64,000 bases of DNA from Acidimicrobiales bacterium (GCA_022452035.1 JAKURV010000001.1:121521-185520); one strand, 5' to 3'; shown: positions 8,506 through 17,893, counted from the stretch's first letter. Notes: generated by a model from the sequence alone, not told the origin. A program made the numbers and translations.

Positions 8506-9090
8506 ATGACCCGCTTGCTCGTCGTCCGTCACGGCCAGTCGGAGTGGAACGCCATCGGTCGATGGCAGGGGCGGGCCGACCCGCCACTGACCGATGAGGG
8601 TCGGCGCCAGGCGGCTGACGCGGCAAAGGTCCTCGGGACGTTCGACGCCGTGGTGGCCTCACCTCTCGTCCGGGCCGTTGAAACGGCTGCCGTCCTGGCC
8701 GACCACTTGGGGATCGGACCGATACTGGTGGACGCCGACCTGATGGAACGTGACGCCGGCGAGTGGCAGGGCCTCACCCGAACCGAGATCGAGTCCGGCT
8801 GGCCCAACTTCCTGGAATCCGGACGCCGACCCCCCGGCTACGAGACGGATCAGGCCATGGGGGCCCGGGTCCGGGCCGCGCTGGACCGGGTGTCGGACCA
8901 GGTGGGCGACGGCGACGTGCTGGTCGTCTCCCATGGCGGTGTGGTGTATGCCTTGGAGGAAGCCTGTGGGGAACCGTGGCGCAGGGTCCCCAACCTCGGG
9001 GCCCGGTGGTTCGACTTGTCGGGCGGTGTCCTCACGGTGGGCCACCGGGTGGAGTTGATCGCCGACGGGACCATCCCCGACGTGCTCTGA
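8506..9090 (+). CDS. Histidine phosphatase superfamily protein (phosphoglycerate-mutase-like)
   Basis: The 194 residues begin MTRLLVVRHGQSEWNAIGRWQG, with the phospho-accepting His in RHG. A second catalytic region lies at VVSHGGVVYAL near 143, and acidic DLMERDAGEWQG lies near 80. The size is that of the GpmB/CobC/PhoE branch and not the 250-residue glycolytic GpmA often found near mshA elsewhere, so the substrate is unassigned. It is divergent from the MoaD-like gene across 88 bases. Confidence 0.85.
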   Translation: MTRLLVVRHGQSEWNAIGRWQGRADPPLTDEGRRQAADAAKVLGTFDAVVASPLVRAVETAAVLADHLGIGPILVDADLMERDAGEWQGLTRTEIESGWPNFLESGRRPPGYETDQAMGARVRAALDRVSDQVGDGDVLVVSHGGVVYALEEACGEPWRRVPNLGARWFDLSGGVLTVGHRVELIADGTIPDVL

Positions 9091-9101
9091 CGGGACCGTC
9101 C

Positions 9102-9311
9102 CTAGGTGGGGTCCGAAGCCTCGTCGTCTAGGCGGGCGGCAACCGCCCCGTAGCCCTCCAGGTCGCCGGAATCCACCCGGTCCATGGCCGCCTCGATGGT
9201 GGCCAGGTCGGCCTCTAGGCGCTCGAGCATGGCGTCGTCCACTTCCGGCACCGGGTCGGCCGACGGCTGGTCCGGTTCCCGGTCGGATGCTGGAGGGGTC
9301 GGGTCGGCCAC
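9102..9311 (-). CDS. Small acidic helical protein
   Basis: The 69 residues from a GTG at 9311 have a proline-rich acidic N-terminus and a helix MLERLEADLATIEAAMDRV followed by DSGDLEGYGAVAARL. The helix resembles the N-terminal coiled coil of DksA/TraR-like proteins, but the Cys4 zinc finger is absent. The start is only 23 bases from the divergent yaaA start, so one or both transcripts would be leaderless. It could equally be an unrelated conserved small protein; function unknown. Confidence 0.5.
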   Translation of the reverse strand: MADPTPPASDREPDQPSADPVPEVDDAMLERLEADLATIEAAMDRVDSGDLEGYGAVAARLDDEASDPT

Positions 9312-9334
9312 GGCGGCGAGAGTACCGTCGCCCG

Positions 9335-10126
9335 GTGGCCACCCCGCTGATCCTCCTCCCTCCCTCTGAGGGCAAGGCGGGAGGAGGCACTGGCTCACCG
9401 TGGGCCGATTCTCCGCAGTCGTTCCCTGACCTGGCCGTGCACCGCCGGAAGGTCATCGCCGCCCTGGCCGACGCCATGGCCGGGCCGGTCGAAGCCCGGT
9501 CCCGGATCCTCGGGGTGGGCGCGGCCAAGGCCGACGAGGCCGCGGCGGCTAATAGGTCCGTGGATTCCGCGTTAACCCTTCCAGCCATCCAGCGCTACAC
9601 CGGCGTCCTCTATGACGCTCTCGACTATCCCGCTCTGTCGGCGGCCGTCCGACACGGGGTGGACCGCCAGGTGGTCATCTTCTCGGGACTCTGGGGTGCG
9701 GTGAGACCAACCGACCCGATCCCGGACTACAAGCTGAAAATGGGGGCGACGCTGCCCGGGTTGGGAAAGCCGGCCCGCTTCTGGAAGCCACTCCTCACCG
9801 ACGCCCTGACTGGAGCCGCGTCGGGCACAGTCTGGGACCTCCTCCCCAACGAGCACACTGCGGCCTGGGATCCGACGGTCGCCGGCCGTCGGATCCGGGT
9901 GCGATTCCTGGACGACGTCGAGAAGGGTGGAGAGCGCACGCTGGTCACCGTGTCGCACTGGAACAAGTTGCTGAAGGGCGCTCTGGTGCGCCATGTCGTG
10001 GAGCGCGGCCTGGACGACCCTGAAGACCTTGTCGGCTTCCAACACCCCGAGGGCTACCGCTACGAACCGTCGCTCACCGTGGTCGACGGCTCCACGACCG
10101 AGGTCGCCCTGGTGTCCCGGCGTTGA
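9335..10126 (+). CDS. yaaA: Peroxide stress protein YaaA (DUF328/UPF0246)
   Basis: YaaA lowers free iron and protects DNA during peroxide stress in E. coli; it binds DNA through a helix-hairpin-helix motif. The 263 residues begin VATPLILLPPSEGKAGGG, the family signature, and contain YTGVLYDALDY near 86, IFSGLWGAVRPTDPIPDYKL near 112 and DLLPNEHTAAW near 170. The GTG at 9335 is preferred over an upstream frame start because it matches the family N-terminus. The actinobacterial function is not established. Confidence 0.9.
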   Translation: MATPLILLPPSEGKAGGGTGSPWADSPQSFPDLAVHRRKVIAALADAMAGPVEARSRILGVGAAKADEAAAANRSVDSALTLPAIQRYTGVLYDALDYPALSAAVRHGVDRQVVIFSGLWGAVRPTDPIPDYKLKMGATLPGLGKPARFWKPLLTDALTGAASGTVWDLLPNEHTAAWDPTVAGRRIRVRFLDDVEKGGERTLVTVSHWNKLLKGALVRHVVERGLDDPEDLVGFQHPEGYRYEPSLTVVDGSTTEVALVSRR

Positions 10127-10129
10127 CCG

Positions 10130-11482
10130 CTACGGGCCGAGGACGCGGTCCAGGTAGTCGTTGGTGAAGCGGCGGACTGGGTCGAGGCGGTCTCGGGCAG
10201 CTTGGAACCGATCCCACTGCGGATAGCGGTCGGCCAGCACGTCCGCATCCTGGAAGTGGAGCTTGCCCCAGTGGGGCCGGCCGTTGTAATCGTCCATGAT
10301 CGCCTCCACCCCTCTGAAATATTGGTCGTACGGCGTTCCTCGAAAGACATGGACGGCGATAAAGCAGGAATCCCGCCCGGCTGCTGTCGATAGCGGAATG
10401 TCGTCACCACCTAATATCCGGAACTCGATCGGGAAACTGATCGGTCGGTCCAGCGTGTCGATTAGTGCCCGTACCCGACTGAACGCTTCAAGTCCGTCTT
10501 CGCGAGGCACGGCATACTCCATCTCGTAGAAACGAACCCGCCGCTCACTCGCGAAAACCTCGTATGAGGTCGTTAAGTACTCGGCTCGACCGCCCTTCTC
10601 GAACACCAAACCGTTGAGCCTTGGTATGAGCGACGGTTGGAGCCGCCCAAGGTGGTTCATGGCCCCAAAGGCCACGTTCTCCAGCAACTCCTTGTTCTTG
10701 AACCGCTTCCACCGGCGACGCATCGAGTGACGGAGATCCCGGGCCGGTGGCGGCGTATCGGTAGTGCGCATGTTGCGCTTTACCTGGGCGAAGCCGGTAT
10801 GGGGCATCCAGAAGAACTCGACATGGTCGGTTGTGTCCGCCCATCCGTCAAACGACGTCACGACTTCATCGATGGGGAGGATTTCCTCTACGGCATGCAG
10901 GTTGAACACCGGGACGCATTGCAGGGTCACCTCGGTGACAATGCCCAGGGCACCAAGACCCACCTGAGCTACGTCGCGTAGGTCAGGGTCGTTGTCGTCA
11001 TCGAGGACTACGACCGATCCGTCGCCAACCACCAACCGCAGCCCCACTACCCCCGCAGCGATCGACTGGAAGCCGAGGCCAGTGCCGTGGGTTGATGTTG
11101 AGATGGCGCCGGCCACCGACTGGTAGGCGATGTCCCCGAGGTTGGGCATAGCCAATCCCCGAGCATCAAGCCTGGGGTTGAGGTCGAACAGGCGGGTGCC
11201 AGCCCGCACCCGCACCCGGCCACTGGTGTCGTCAACCGCCTCGATCCCAGTCAGACCGTCGAGGCTGACCAGCACGTCATCAGTCCGGGCAATGGGAGTG
11301 AACGAGTGGCCAGCCCCCACGACCCGTACCCGCAAGCCGTCGGCCGTCGCCCGTCGCACCAGATCTCCGACCTCGGACTCCGACGCCGGTCGTTCTATGC
11401 GGACCGGCCGGCTGCTCTGATTACCGGCCCAATTTCGCCACGAACCATCAGCCCTGATCCCACCGCCTCTGGAACCGCTCAC
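10130..11482 (-). CDS. FAD-linked sugar-lactone oxidase (D-arabinono-1,4-lactone / L-gulonolactone oxidase family)
   Basis: Family enzymes oxidise aldonolactones or sugar alcohols with O2 or a dehydrogenase acceptor. The 450 residues contain a VAO-type FAD domain: WRNWAGNQSSRPVRIERPAS near 15-35, VVGAGHSFTPIA near 55, and GAISTSTHGTGLG near 130. The C-terminal ALO domain includes RPHWGKLHF near 410, a family hallmark. The GTG at 11482 is chosen because it lies 4 bases after the upstream stop; the open frame continues upstream only as overlap. It is paired with the D-threonine-aldolase-like gene, which suggests a shared pathway. Substrate unknown. Confidence 0.85.
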   Translation of the reverse strand: MSGSRGGGIRADGSWRNWAGNQSSRPVRIERPASESEVGDLVRRATADGLRVRVVGAGHSFTPIARTDDVLVSLDGLTGIEAVDDTSGRVRVRAGTRLFDLNPRLDARGLAMPNLGDIAYQSVAGAISTSTHGTGLGFQSIAAGVVGLRLVVGDGSVVVLDDDNDPDLRDVAQVGLGALGIVTEVTLQCVPVFNLHAVEEILPIDEVVTSFDGWADTTDHVEFFWMPHTGFAQVKRNMRTTDTPPPARDLRHSMRRRWKRFKNKELLENVAFGAMNHLGRLQPSLIPRLNGLVFEKGGRAEYLTTSYEVFASERRVRFYEMEYAVPREDGLEAFSRVRALIDTLDRPISFPIEFRILGGDDIPLSTAAGRDSCFIAVHVFRGTPYDQYFRGVEAIMDDYNGRPHWGKLHFQDADVLADRYPQWDRFQAARDRLDPVRRFTNDYLDRVLGP

Positions 11483-11486
11483 CCGC

Positions 11487-12524
11487 TCACCAGCCTCGAA
11501 GGTCAACCGGCCAAGACTCGAACACCTCGGCATCGCCGCCAGCTTCGGCATCATCAACAAGGTGGAGCAGCTCGTGGTTGGAGATCGTCGGATCGATGTG
11601 GGCTGGCCGCAGCCCGACCCGATCACCAACCGACCACGAACCTCCAGCCACCGTCGTGTGCTCATCGGAGCAAAACTGAACTGTGGCGACTCCACCAAAA
11701 TCGTCGACGAGACGCGGATCGCCGCTGTCCATAGCCAAGGCCTTCAAACCCCCGTCTAGTGCCGCGTGGTGACCGGACCGGACCGACACCGCCGTAGTGA
11801 GCAAGACCAGCCCCTCTTTGAAAGGCAAATCAAGCCGCGCGTAATCACCGTCCATCAGCACGAACGAACCAGCCTGGAGTTCGGTGACCACGTGGTTGCA
11901 GTCCCACGTGCCTGTCCCCCCTCCGGAGACCACATCGCCTCCGACATCGGCGTGGGCCCCGACCAGCACGGACATGGCTTGAACCGTGCGAGCCTCGCGC
12001 TCGGTTCGATCGACCACGTGCTGGGCATGTCCCTCGTAGCCCATCACCCCGCGCACCACTAGCCCGGCAGCCCGTGCCTCGTCAGCGAGGCGACCTGCAT
12101 TGGAGGGGTCACACCCGCAGCGGGGCATCCCTACGTCCACATCGACAATCACCTCTCGGACGCCCCCACCCGCCGCGGCAGCAATCGTCTCCGCTGAGTC
12201 GATAGCCACAGTCACCCGGGCCGTTCCGGCGTCCACCAAGGCACCCAGACGGGCCAGTGCTCGCCGATCAACCACCTCGTTGGCCAGCAGCAGGTCCTCT
12301 CCTAGGCCGGAGGCAGCAAGACCTTCCAGTTCGCGCACTGTGGCGCAGCAGAAGCCGGCGTGACCAGCGGCCGCGAGACGAGCGGCCAGAGCGGTGCACT
12401 TGAATGCCTTGGCGTGGGGGCGCAGAGCCGGTCCCGGTCGGGCCGCCGACATGGTGGCCATGTTGGCGTCCAGCACGCCGGCATCGGCCAACAGGGCCGG
12501 GGTAGTCAGGTCGCCGGCCCGCAC
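11487..12524 (-). CDS. Fold-type III PLP enzyme, D-threonine aldolase / D-serine dehydratase-like
   Basis: The 345 residues have an alanine-racemase-like barrel. RPHAKAFKC near residue 35 supplies the PLP lysine (Lys39), IVDVDVGMPRCG lies near 127, and a C-terminal beta domain carries AHIDPTISNHE. The His309-x-Asp311 pair resembles the metal site of D-threonine aldolases more than the His-x-Cys of eukaryotic D-serine dehydratase. It would act on D-beta-hydroxy amino acids. Stop-to-start distances of 4 bases on each side tie it to the acyl-CoA dehydrogenase and the lactone oxidase. The exact substrate is open. Confidence 0.8.
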   Translation of the reverse strand: MRAGDLTTPALLADAGVLDANMATMSAARPGPALRPHAKAFKCTALAARLAAAGHAGFCCATVRELEGLAASGLGEDLLLANEVVDRRALARLGALVDAGTARVTVAIDSAETIAAAAGGGVREVIVDVDVGMPRCGCDPSNAGRLADEARAAGLVVRGVMGYEGHAQHVVDRTEREARTVQAMSVLVGAHADVGGDVVSGGGTGTWDCNHVVTELQAGSFVLMDGDYARLDLPFKEGLVLLTTAVSVRSGHHAALDGGLKALAMDSGDPRLVDDFGGVATVQFCSDEHTTVAGGSWSVGDRVGLRPAHIDPTISNHELLHLVDDAEAGGDAEVFESWPVDLRGW

Positions 12525-12528
12525 GAGT

Positions 12529-13749
12529 TCAGTTCCGTCGGGCCTCGGCCCAAGACATTCCCCGCTGCTCGTCGATCTCGCGAGGTAGGCCTAGTACCCG
12601 CTCGGCGATGATGTTGCGTTGCACGGCAAATGTGCCACCACCAAGGGTAAGGGCCGGCGAGAAGATGAACCCGTAGTGCCAGATTGACGAGACTTCAGGG
12701 AACTGCTGGTTGCCCAATCGATTTTCTGTCGTTCCCTCCGTCTTTGATGAGGCCAGCTGGCCCGCTGGGCCGGAACCGACGAGCATCCCGGAAGCGCCGA
12801 CAACCTCCTTGGCCATCTCCATCACGTGCTGGCCGTGCTCATCGGCCATGGCCTTCTGGATGGACGCCTCGGGCCCCGGTTCTTTCCCGGCAATGCGGGC
12901 CGTGAGCGTCCGCAAGCGGTTCAGGCGAAGCACCTCTGACTCGGAGTAGAGAGTGCTGAGGCGTTGGCGGACTACCGGATCGGTTTCTCCACCGCCCCGA
13001 CGGATCAGTTCGAGCAAGTCGTCGGCCGACGGTCCCTCTCCCCACAACGAACCGGCCGACGACAGTGAGACCCGCTCGTTGGCCAGCGTTACTCGGGCCA
13101 GGCGCCAGCCGTCCCCCTCGGTGCCGACCAAGTTTTCGACCGGGATCCGGACATTGTCAAAGAACACCTGGTTGAAGGAGTGGGCCGTGGTGGCATCGAT
13201 GATCGGTGTCATCGTGAGCCCCGGCAGGTCTGTCGGGCAAATGAAGTACGAGATGCCTTTGTGCTTTGGCTGGTCGGGATCGGTTCGGGCGATGAGGATC
13301 CCAAACTTGGACACGTGACCTCCACTCGTCCAGATCTTTGAGCCGTTGACCACGTACTCGTCGCCATCCCTGACGGCCCGGGTACCCAGGTTGGCCAGGT
13401 CGGAGCCGGCGTCCGGTTCGCTGAACATCTGGCACCAGAACTCCTCGCCGGTGAAGATCGGCTCCAGATAACGCTCCTTTTGCTCCTCGGTTCCTGCCAA
13501 CGCGATGGTGGGAGCCGCCCAGCCGATGCCGATCGGGTTATTCGGACGGCTAACCCCGGCTCGCCGCAACTCGTCGTCGATGACGATCTGGTGCATGGCG
13601 TCTGCTCCCAATCCGTGCGGAGCTGGCCAGTGGGGCACCACGTAGCCGGCGTCGTGGAGTTGGTGAGCTGTGGGATCGGGGTGGTCCGCCAACCACTCAC
13701 GAACGACTGACCGTCGCGGATCATCGTCTGGTGGAAGGTCAAAGTCCAT
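12529..13749 (-). CDS. Acyl-CoA dehydrogenase
   Basis: This flavoenzyme introduces a double bond into an acyl-CoA thioester. The 406 residues show FCQ-type flavin motifs: CQMFSEPDAGSDLANLGTRA near 125 and VNGSKIWTSGGHVSKFGIL near 155. A C-terminal helical domain contains the pre-terminal region with EGTTENRLGNQQFPE. The ATG at 13749 matches the family N-terminus; the longer frame upstream would run into the SDR gene. Substrate chain type cannot be read. It is the first gene of a three-gene minus-strand cluster. Confidence 0.87.
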   Translation of the reverse strand: MDFDLPPDDDPRRSVVREWLADHPDPTAHQLHDAGYVVPHWPAPHGLGADAMHQIVIDDELRRAGVSRPNNPIGIGWAAPTIALAGTEEQKERYLEPIFTGEEFWCQMFSEPDAGSDLANLGTRAVRDGDEYVVNGSKIWTSGGHVSKFGILIARTDPDQPKHKGISYFICPTDLPGLTMTPIIDATTAHSFNQVFFDNVRIPVENLVGTEGDGWRLARVTLANERVSLSSAGSLWGEGPSADDLLELIRRGGGETDPVVRQRLSTLYSESEVLRLNRLRTLTARIAGKEPGPEASIQKAMADEHGQHVMEMAKEVVGASGMLVGSGPAGQLASSKTEGTTENRLGNQQFPEVSSIWHYGFIFSPALTLGGGTFAVQRNIIAERVLGLPREIDEQRGMSWAEARRN

Positions 13750-13775
13750 GGCGGCGAGTCTGGTGTCTGTCGCGA

Positions 13776-15464
13776 TCAGCCGACCACGCGGGACAGCAGG
13801 CGGCGTTGAGCCCCGAACGGCACAACACCCCGAGCAACCCACCGCAACCAGGCTCCCCGACCGACCGGTCGGCGAAATGGGGGGTGCCGGTCATTAAACG
13901 CGCGGGCCACCACCCGGGCCACGGCCACCGGGTCACCACCCGACTGGGCGGCGCGGTGGTCGGCAGCCTCCATGTCAACCACTGTCGGGCCGTAGGGGCC
14001 GTCGGGCGATCCGTACCGGGCCGCTTTGGTCCAGACCCCAGTGGGGAAGGCGCCCGGTTCGACCAGTGCCACGTCGATCCCGTGGGGTCCGACCTCGAAG
14101 GCCAGGGATTCGGCCCAACCCTCGACGCCCCACTTAGAGGCCGCGTAGGCCGACCAGGTAGGGAGGCCGCCAAGGGCCGCCGAGCTGGTGACGCAGACAA
14201 TGCGACCGCCGTGGCCGCGCATACGGGGCAGGGCGGCCCGGGTCACGGCCAGGGTGCCGTGGAGGTTGGTATCCAGCACTCGGTGCACGGCTGACGGCGG
14301 GAGTTCCTCGAAGGGACCGACGGCCAGGGTGCCGGCGTTGTTGACCAGACCGACGAGTCGGCCGGCGTCGCCGGCCAACCTCACCCAGGAGTCAGCCCGA
14401 GCGAACGCCTCGTCAATTGAGTCCGGATCGGTCACGTCGAGCTGCAGGACCTCCACACGATCGGACAGCCCTGCCTCGGCTAGAGCCGAGTCGAGCGGAC
14501 CCCGTCGGGATAGGTCACGCATGGAAGCGGCCACTCGCCGTCCCCGTCGGGCCAGCTCTACCACCGTCAGAAGGCCGAAGCCCGAAGAGCATCCAGTCAC
14601 CAGGATCACGCCGTCCTGGTTCCGGGGCGACGAGACCGGAGGGTCATGGCGGGTGAGGCGGCCGATTAGCCGACGGTGGACGCCGGCCGGTACCACGCCC
14701 CGGGCTGCGAAACGGGCCCGGGCGGTGAGGCCGATCGGATGGCGGAGGCCCCGCCGGCCCTCTACGACCGAGACCATGGTGGCCGACACGCTGTTCGGGT
14801 CCAGGGCCCGGGCCCACGCCCGGCTGTCGCCCTCCTCCAGGGCTTGGAGCATCGACGCGTACGGACCGTCCGGGTCGCCGTGTACCGAACCGGCGTCCCA
14901 CAATCCGGTCCGGACGGACGCCGGTTCGACGATGGCCACCGAGACCCCGAGAGGAGCCATCTCGTGGGCCAGCGACTCGGCCCAGCCCTCCAGCGCCCAC
15001 TTGGAGCCGCAGTAGGCGGCCAGGCCGGGGAGGGCCGATAGCCCGCCGACCGAGGAGGAGACGACCACCCGCGAGCCCTTGGTGGCTCGTAGGGCCGGCA
15101 GGGCCGCCCGGGTGACGTGCATCGCGCCGCACAGGTTGACGTCGAACATCTGTCGCAGGTCGGCAACCGGGGTTTCCTCAAAGGCGCCTGCCACCCGGAT
15201 CCCTGCGTTGGCCACTACAGCGTCCAGGGTCCCACCGGTAGAGGCCACCACTCGGGCCACCGCCTCGTCCACGGCCCGACGGTCGGTGACGTCCACGGCA
15301 ACGGGCTCCACCGACCCGCCGAAGCCAGCCAGGTCCGACGGGAGGAGGGGGGCGTCGCCGGCCGTGAGGTCGAACCCCACGACCCGCCAACCCCACCGGG
15401 CGAGGTCCAGGGCGAGGGCCTCGCCGATCCCCCCGGCCGCCCCCGTAACGATCGCCGTGCGCAT
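13776..15464 (-). CDS. Tandem two-domain short-chain dehydrogenase (SDR-SDR fusion)
   Basis: One 562-residue ORF holds two complete classical SDR domains. Domain 1 has TGAAGGIG at 7-14, VANAG near 84, SSS at 136-138 and YCGSK with Tyr151/Lys155. Domain 2 starts near 286 with TGCSSGFG, then VNNAG near 374, TSS near 426 and YAASK with Tyr440/Lys444. Each half also ends with a matching segment (RGVVPAGVHRRL and RGVVPFGAQRRL), so the pair looks like an internal duplication. Both sites appear intact. It may act on both ends of one substrate or as a fixed dimer. No frameshift is seen between halves. Confidence 0.88.
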   Translation of the reverse strand: MRTAIVTGAAGGIGEALALDLARWGWRVVGFDLTAGDAPLLPSDLAGFGGSVEPVAVDVTDRRAVDEAVARVVASTGGTLDAVVANAGIRVAGAFEETPVADLRQMFDVNLCGAMHVTRAALPALRATKGSRVVVSSSVGGLSALPGLAAYCGSKWALEGWAESLAHEMAPLGVSVAIVEPASVRTGLWDAGSVHGDPDGPYASMLQALEEGDSRAWARALDPNSVSATMVSVVEGRRGLRHPIGLTARARFAARGVVPAGVHRRLIGRLTRHDPPVSSPRNQDGVILVTGCSSGFGLLTVVELARRGRRVAASMRDLSRRGPLDSALAEAGLSDRVEVLQLDVTDPDSIDEAFARADSWVRLAGDAGRLVGLVNNAGTLAVGPFEELPPSAVHRVLDTNLHGTLAVTRAALPRMRGHGGRIVCVTSSAALGGLPTWSAYAASKWGVEGWAESLAFEVGPHGIDVALVEPGAFPTGVWTKAARYGSPDGPYGPTVVDMEAADHRAAQSGGDPVAVARVVARAFNDRHPPFRRPVGRGAWLRWVARGVVPFGAQRRLLSRVVG

Positions 15465-15630
15465 GGGCCGAGGCTACGAGAGGCACCGGGGTGTCCAGTG
15501 GGCAGGCGAGCAGACACGTGGAGGTTCCGTCTCCGATCCGGAGAAGCGATCAGGAGGACCGATCATCGACGGTCGACAACCGGTTCTCGGACAGAGTGGT
15601 CCTGTCCGGTCGCTGGGCCAGACTGCGCCG

Positions 15631-16848
15631 ATGGCAACAGGGCGGGAACGCAGCGAACTGGAGGTCATCGCTTTCCTGGCCTTTATCGGGATGTCGGTGG
15701 CCTTCGGTATCGACGCGACCCTGCCCGCCTTCGACGAGATGCGACCCGACGTCGGCCTCCCTCCAGGCTCCAATCGGATCACCCTGGCCGTCACCGTCTA
15801 CTTCCTCGGCATGGCCGCCGGGCAGGTCGTGTACGGGCCGGTGGCCGACCGCTTTGGACGGGCCCCCACGCTGCGGATCGGCATGGTCATCTACGCCCTC
15901 GGCGCCACGGGCTCGATGCTGGCCACGGACTTCGAATTTCTCTTGGCCAGCCGGCTCGTTTGGGGGCTGGGGGCATCTGCGGCAACGCTCATGAACCTGA
16001 CCATCCTCCGGGACCTCTACACGGGAGACCGGATGGCCCGCGTGATGTCCACCATCACGGCCGTCTTCCTCGTTGGCCCGGTGGTGGTGCCGCTGATCGC
16101 CGAGGGGATCCTCCGCACGATGTCGTGGCGGTGGGTGTACGCCGTCGGGATCGTTCTGGCCGCCGCCATCACGGCCTGGGGAATCCGGTTCGGTGAGACG
16201 CTGGACCCGGCGAACCGACGTCCCCTCCGGGTCCGACCGACCATCGACGCCTTCCGGCGGGTCGTGACCTGCCGTCGGACGGTCCTGTACGCGTCTGCAC
16301 TCCTATTCGCTGACGGCGCCTTCCTCATCTTCCTGGGGAGCACCCAGCAGGTGTTCGAGGTGGTCTACGACAGGGCCGACGAGTTCGCAGTGCTGTTCGC
16401 GGCGTCAGCCATCGTCTTCGCTGTGGGCTTCCTCGCCATCAACCCGGCCATCGGCAGGTGGGGCGCCCACCCGGTCGGGGTGTTCGTTCTCGCCATGGCC
16501 ATGGCCTTCGCCGTCGTGCTGCTCGGCCTCACCCTGGCCACCGACGGTGTGCCGGAGTTTTGGACGTGGTTCTCCCTCATAGTCATCGGCAACACCCTGC
16601 TCGCTCTCGTCACGCCTGTGGCTATGTCCATGGCCCTCGAACCGCTGGGCGACGTGGCCGCGACAGCCGCCGGGGTCCTCGGCCTGGGGGCTCTCACGTC
16701 GGCCTCTCTGCTGGCTGCCTTCGTCGGAATGCGCATCGAATCCTCCACCACGCCTTGGGCAGTCGGCTTCCTCGTCTACGGCCTAATCGCCCTCGGGTTT
16801 CTCCTGGCCGCCGGACGGACGCCCGATCCGGTGGCGGACGCCGCATAA
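15631..16848 (+). CDS. MFS transporter, Bcr/CflA-type multidrug efflux
   Basis: The 405 residues with about 12 helices begin with a short basic N-terminus, then ELEVIAFLAFIGMSVAFGIDATLPAFDEM. That periplasmic LPAF-M signature and GQVVYGPVADRFGRAPTLRIG near 75-95 fit the Bcr/CflA subfamily of drug/H+ antiporters. The ATG at 15631 is taken as the start because upstream codons lie antisense to the SDR fusion. The 166-base gap upstream holds a weak GGACAG/CTGTCC inverted repeat and no gene. It ends two bases before the dioxygenase gene. Confidence 0.86.
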   Translation: MATGRERSELEVIAFLAFIGMSVAFGIDATLPAFDEMRPDVGLPPGSNRITLAVTVYFLGMAAGQVVYGPVADRFGRAPTLRIGMVIYALGATGSMLATDFEFLLASRLVWGLGASAATLMNLTILRDLYTGDRMARVMSTITAVFLVGPVVVPLIAEGILRTMSWRWVYAVGIVLAAAITAWGIRFGETLDPANRRPLRVRPTIDAFRRVVTCRRTVLYASALLFADGAFLIFLGSTQQVFEVVYDRADEFAVLFAASAIVFAVGFLAINPAIGRWGAHPVGVFVLAMAMAFAVVLLGLTLATDGVPEFWTWFSLIVIGNTLLALVTPVAMSMALEPLGDVAATAAGVLGLGALTSASLLAAFVGMRIESSTTPWAVGFLVYGLIALGFLLAAGRTPDPVADAA

Positions 16849-16849
16849 G

Positions 16850-17893
16850 TTGCCGACCGTGGGCCTCCTCGACGTTGACGTGCCGGCGGAGAACCTGTGG
16901 CGGGGCGCCGACCTTGATGGCACCGATCCGATCGCCGTGGACCTGCCTCCAGCCGACCTGACCGACCTGGAGGCGGCCGCGGTCGACCTGGCCTCCCGCG
17001 GTGTCGATCCGGTCGAGACCTCCGCCGCCGACCTGCCGTTGGGTGCCCTCGCCCCCCTGGTGGACGACCTGCGCCACGAGGTGCTGCATGGACGGGGCAT
17101 CGCCCTGTTGCGGGGCTTTCCCGTCGACCACCGAAACGTGGAAGAAATCGCCCTCATGTTCTGGGCCATCGGCCTCCGGCTAGGACGGGCCGTCTCACAG
17201 AGTGTGATGGGCGAACGCCTAGGCCATGTGGTCGACGTGACCGACGTGGACCCCCACGCCCGGGCCTACCGCAATCGTTCAGAACTAGCCCCCCACAGCG
17301 ATCCCGGCGACCTGGTGTCGTTCCTGTGCATCCGGGCGGCGGCCGAGGGCGGGGTCAGCCGCTTCGTGAGTTCGCTGACCGTGTTCGACGAGATCCGCCG
17401 GTCCCGGCCCGATCTCCTGGAGGTGCTTGCCCGGGGCTTTCACTACCACCGGTTCGGGGAGCACGGACCAGATGACGACCCGGTCACGCCCCACCACATC
17501 CCCGTGTTCAGCGAGCGAGAGGGGCTGGTAAGCGGCCGTTACGTCCCCGAGTACGTCCAGATTGCCGCCGACGAGGACCCATCAATCCAGTTGAGCGACC
17601 TCGATTTAGAGGCGCTAGAACTGCTGCACACTACGACCAACCGCCGCGACCTGGTCCTGGACTTCACCCTGGCTGCAGGTGATGCGGTGGTGGCCAACAA
17701 CTTCACCGTGTTCCACGCCCGGACAGGGTTCGTCAACGGACCCGGGCAGCGACGCCACCTGCTCCGCCTCTGGCTAGCTGCCGAGCCACCACGGCCGGTA
17801 GTTCCCGATACCAAGCACTACCCGGGCGAACCAGGCATTCCGCCCCAGCCGGGCCGCAAGCCGTCCTTCGCCAGCCGGTTCGACAACCGGTGA
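16850..17893 (+). CDS. TauD/TfdA-like Fe(II)/2-oxoglutarate dioxygenase
   Basis: The 347 residues carry the iron facial triad of the family: APHSDPGDLVSF near 145 (His-x-Asp) and a distal His in NNFTVFHARTGF near 288. The 2-oxoglutarate-binding Arg is expected in RRHLLRLWL near 307. ALLRGFPVD near 85 is typical of the fold. The start is TTG at 16850 or, perhaps better, GTG at 16859. It directly follows an exporter gene, so it may oxidise a compound handled by that transporter. Substrate unknown. Confidence 0.83.
   Translation: MPTVGLLDVDVPAENLWRGADLDGTDPIAVDLPPADLTDLEAAAVDLASRGVDPVETSAADLPLGALAPLVDDLRHEVLHGRGIALLRGFPVDHRNVEEIALMFWAIGLRLGRAVSQSVMGERLGHVVDVTDVDPHARAYRNRSELAPHSDPGDLVSFLCIRAAAEGGVSRFVSSLTVFDEIRRSRPDLLEVLARGFHYHRFGEHGPDDDPVTPHHIPVFSEREGLVSGRYVPEYVQIAADEDPSIQLSDLDLEALELLHTTTNRRDLVLDFTLAAGDAVVANNFTVFHARTGFVNGPGQRRHLLRLWLAAEPPRPVVPDTKHYPGEPGIPPQPGRKPSFASRFDNR

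Noticed and set aside
15079..15630. N-terminal extension of the Bcr/CflA transporter frame
   Set aside because: The extra 184 codons are antisense to the SDR fusion and lack structure; the ATG at 15631 starts the natural transporter N-terminus.
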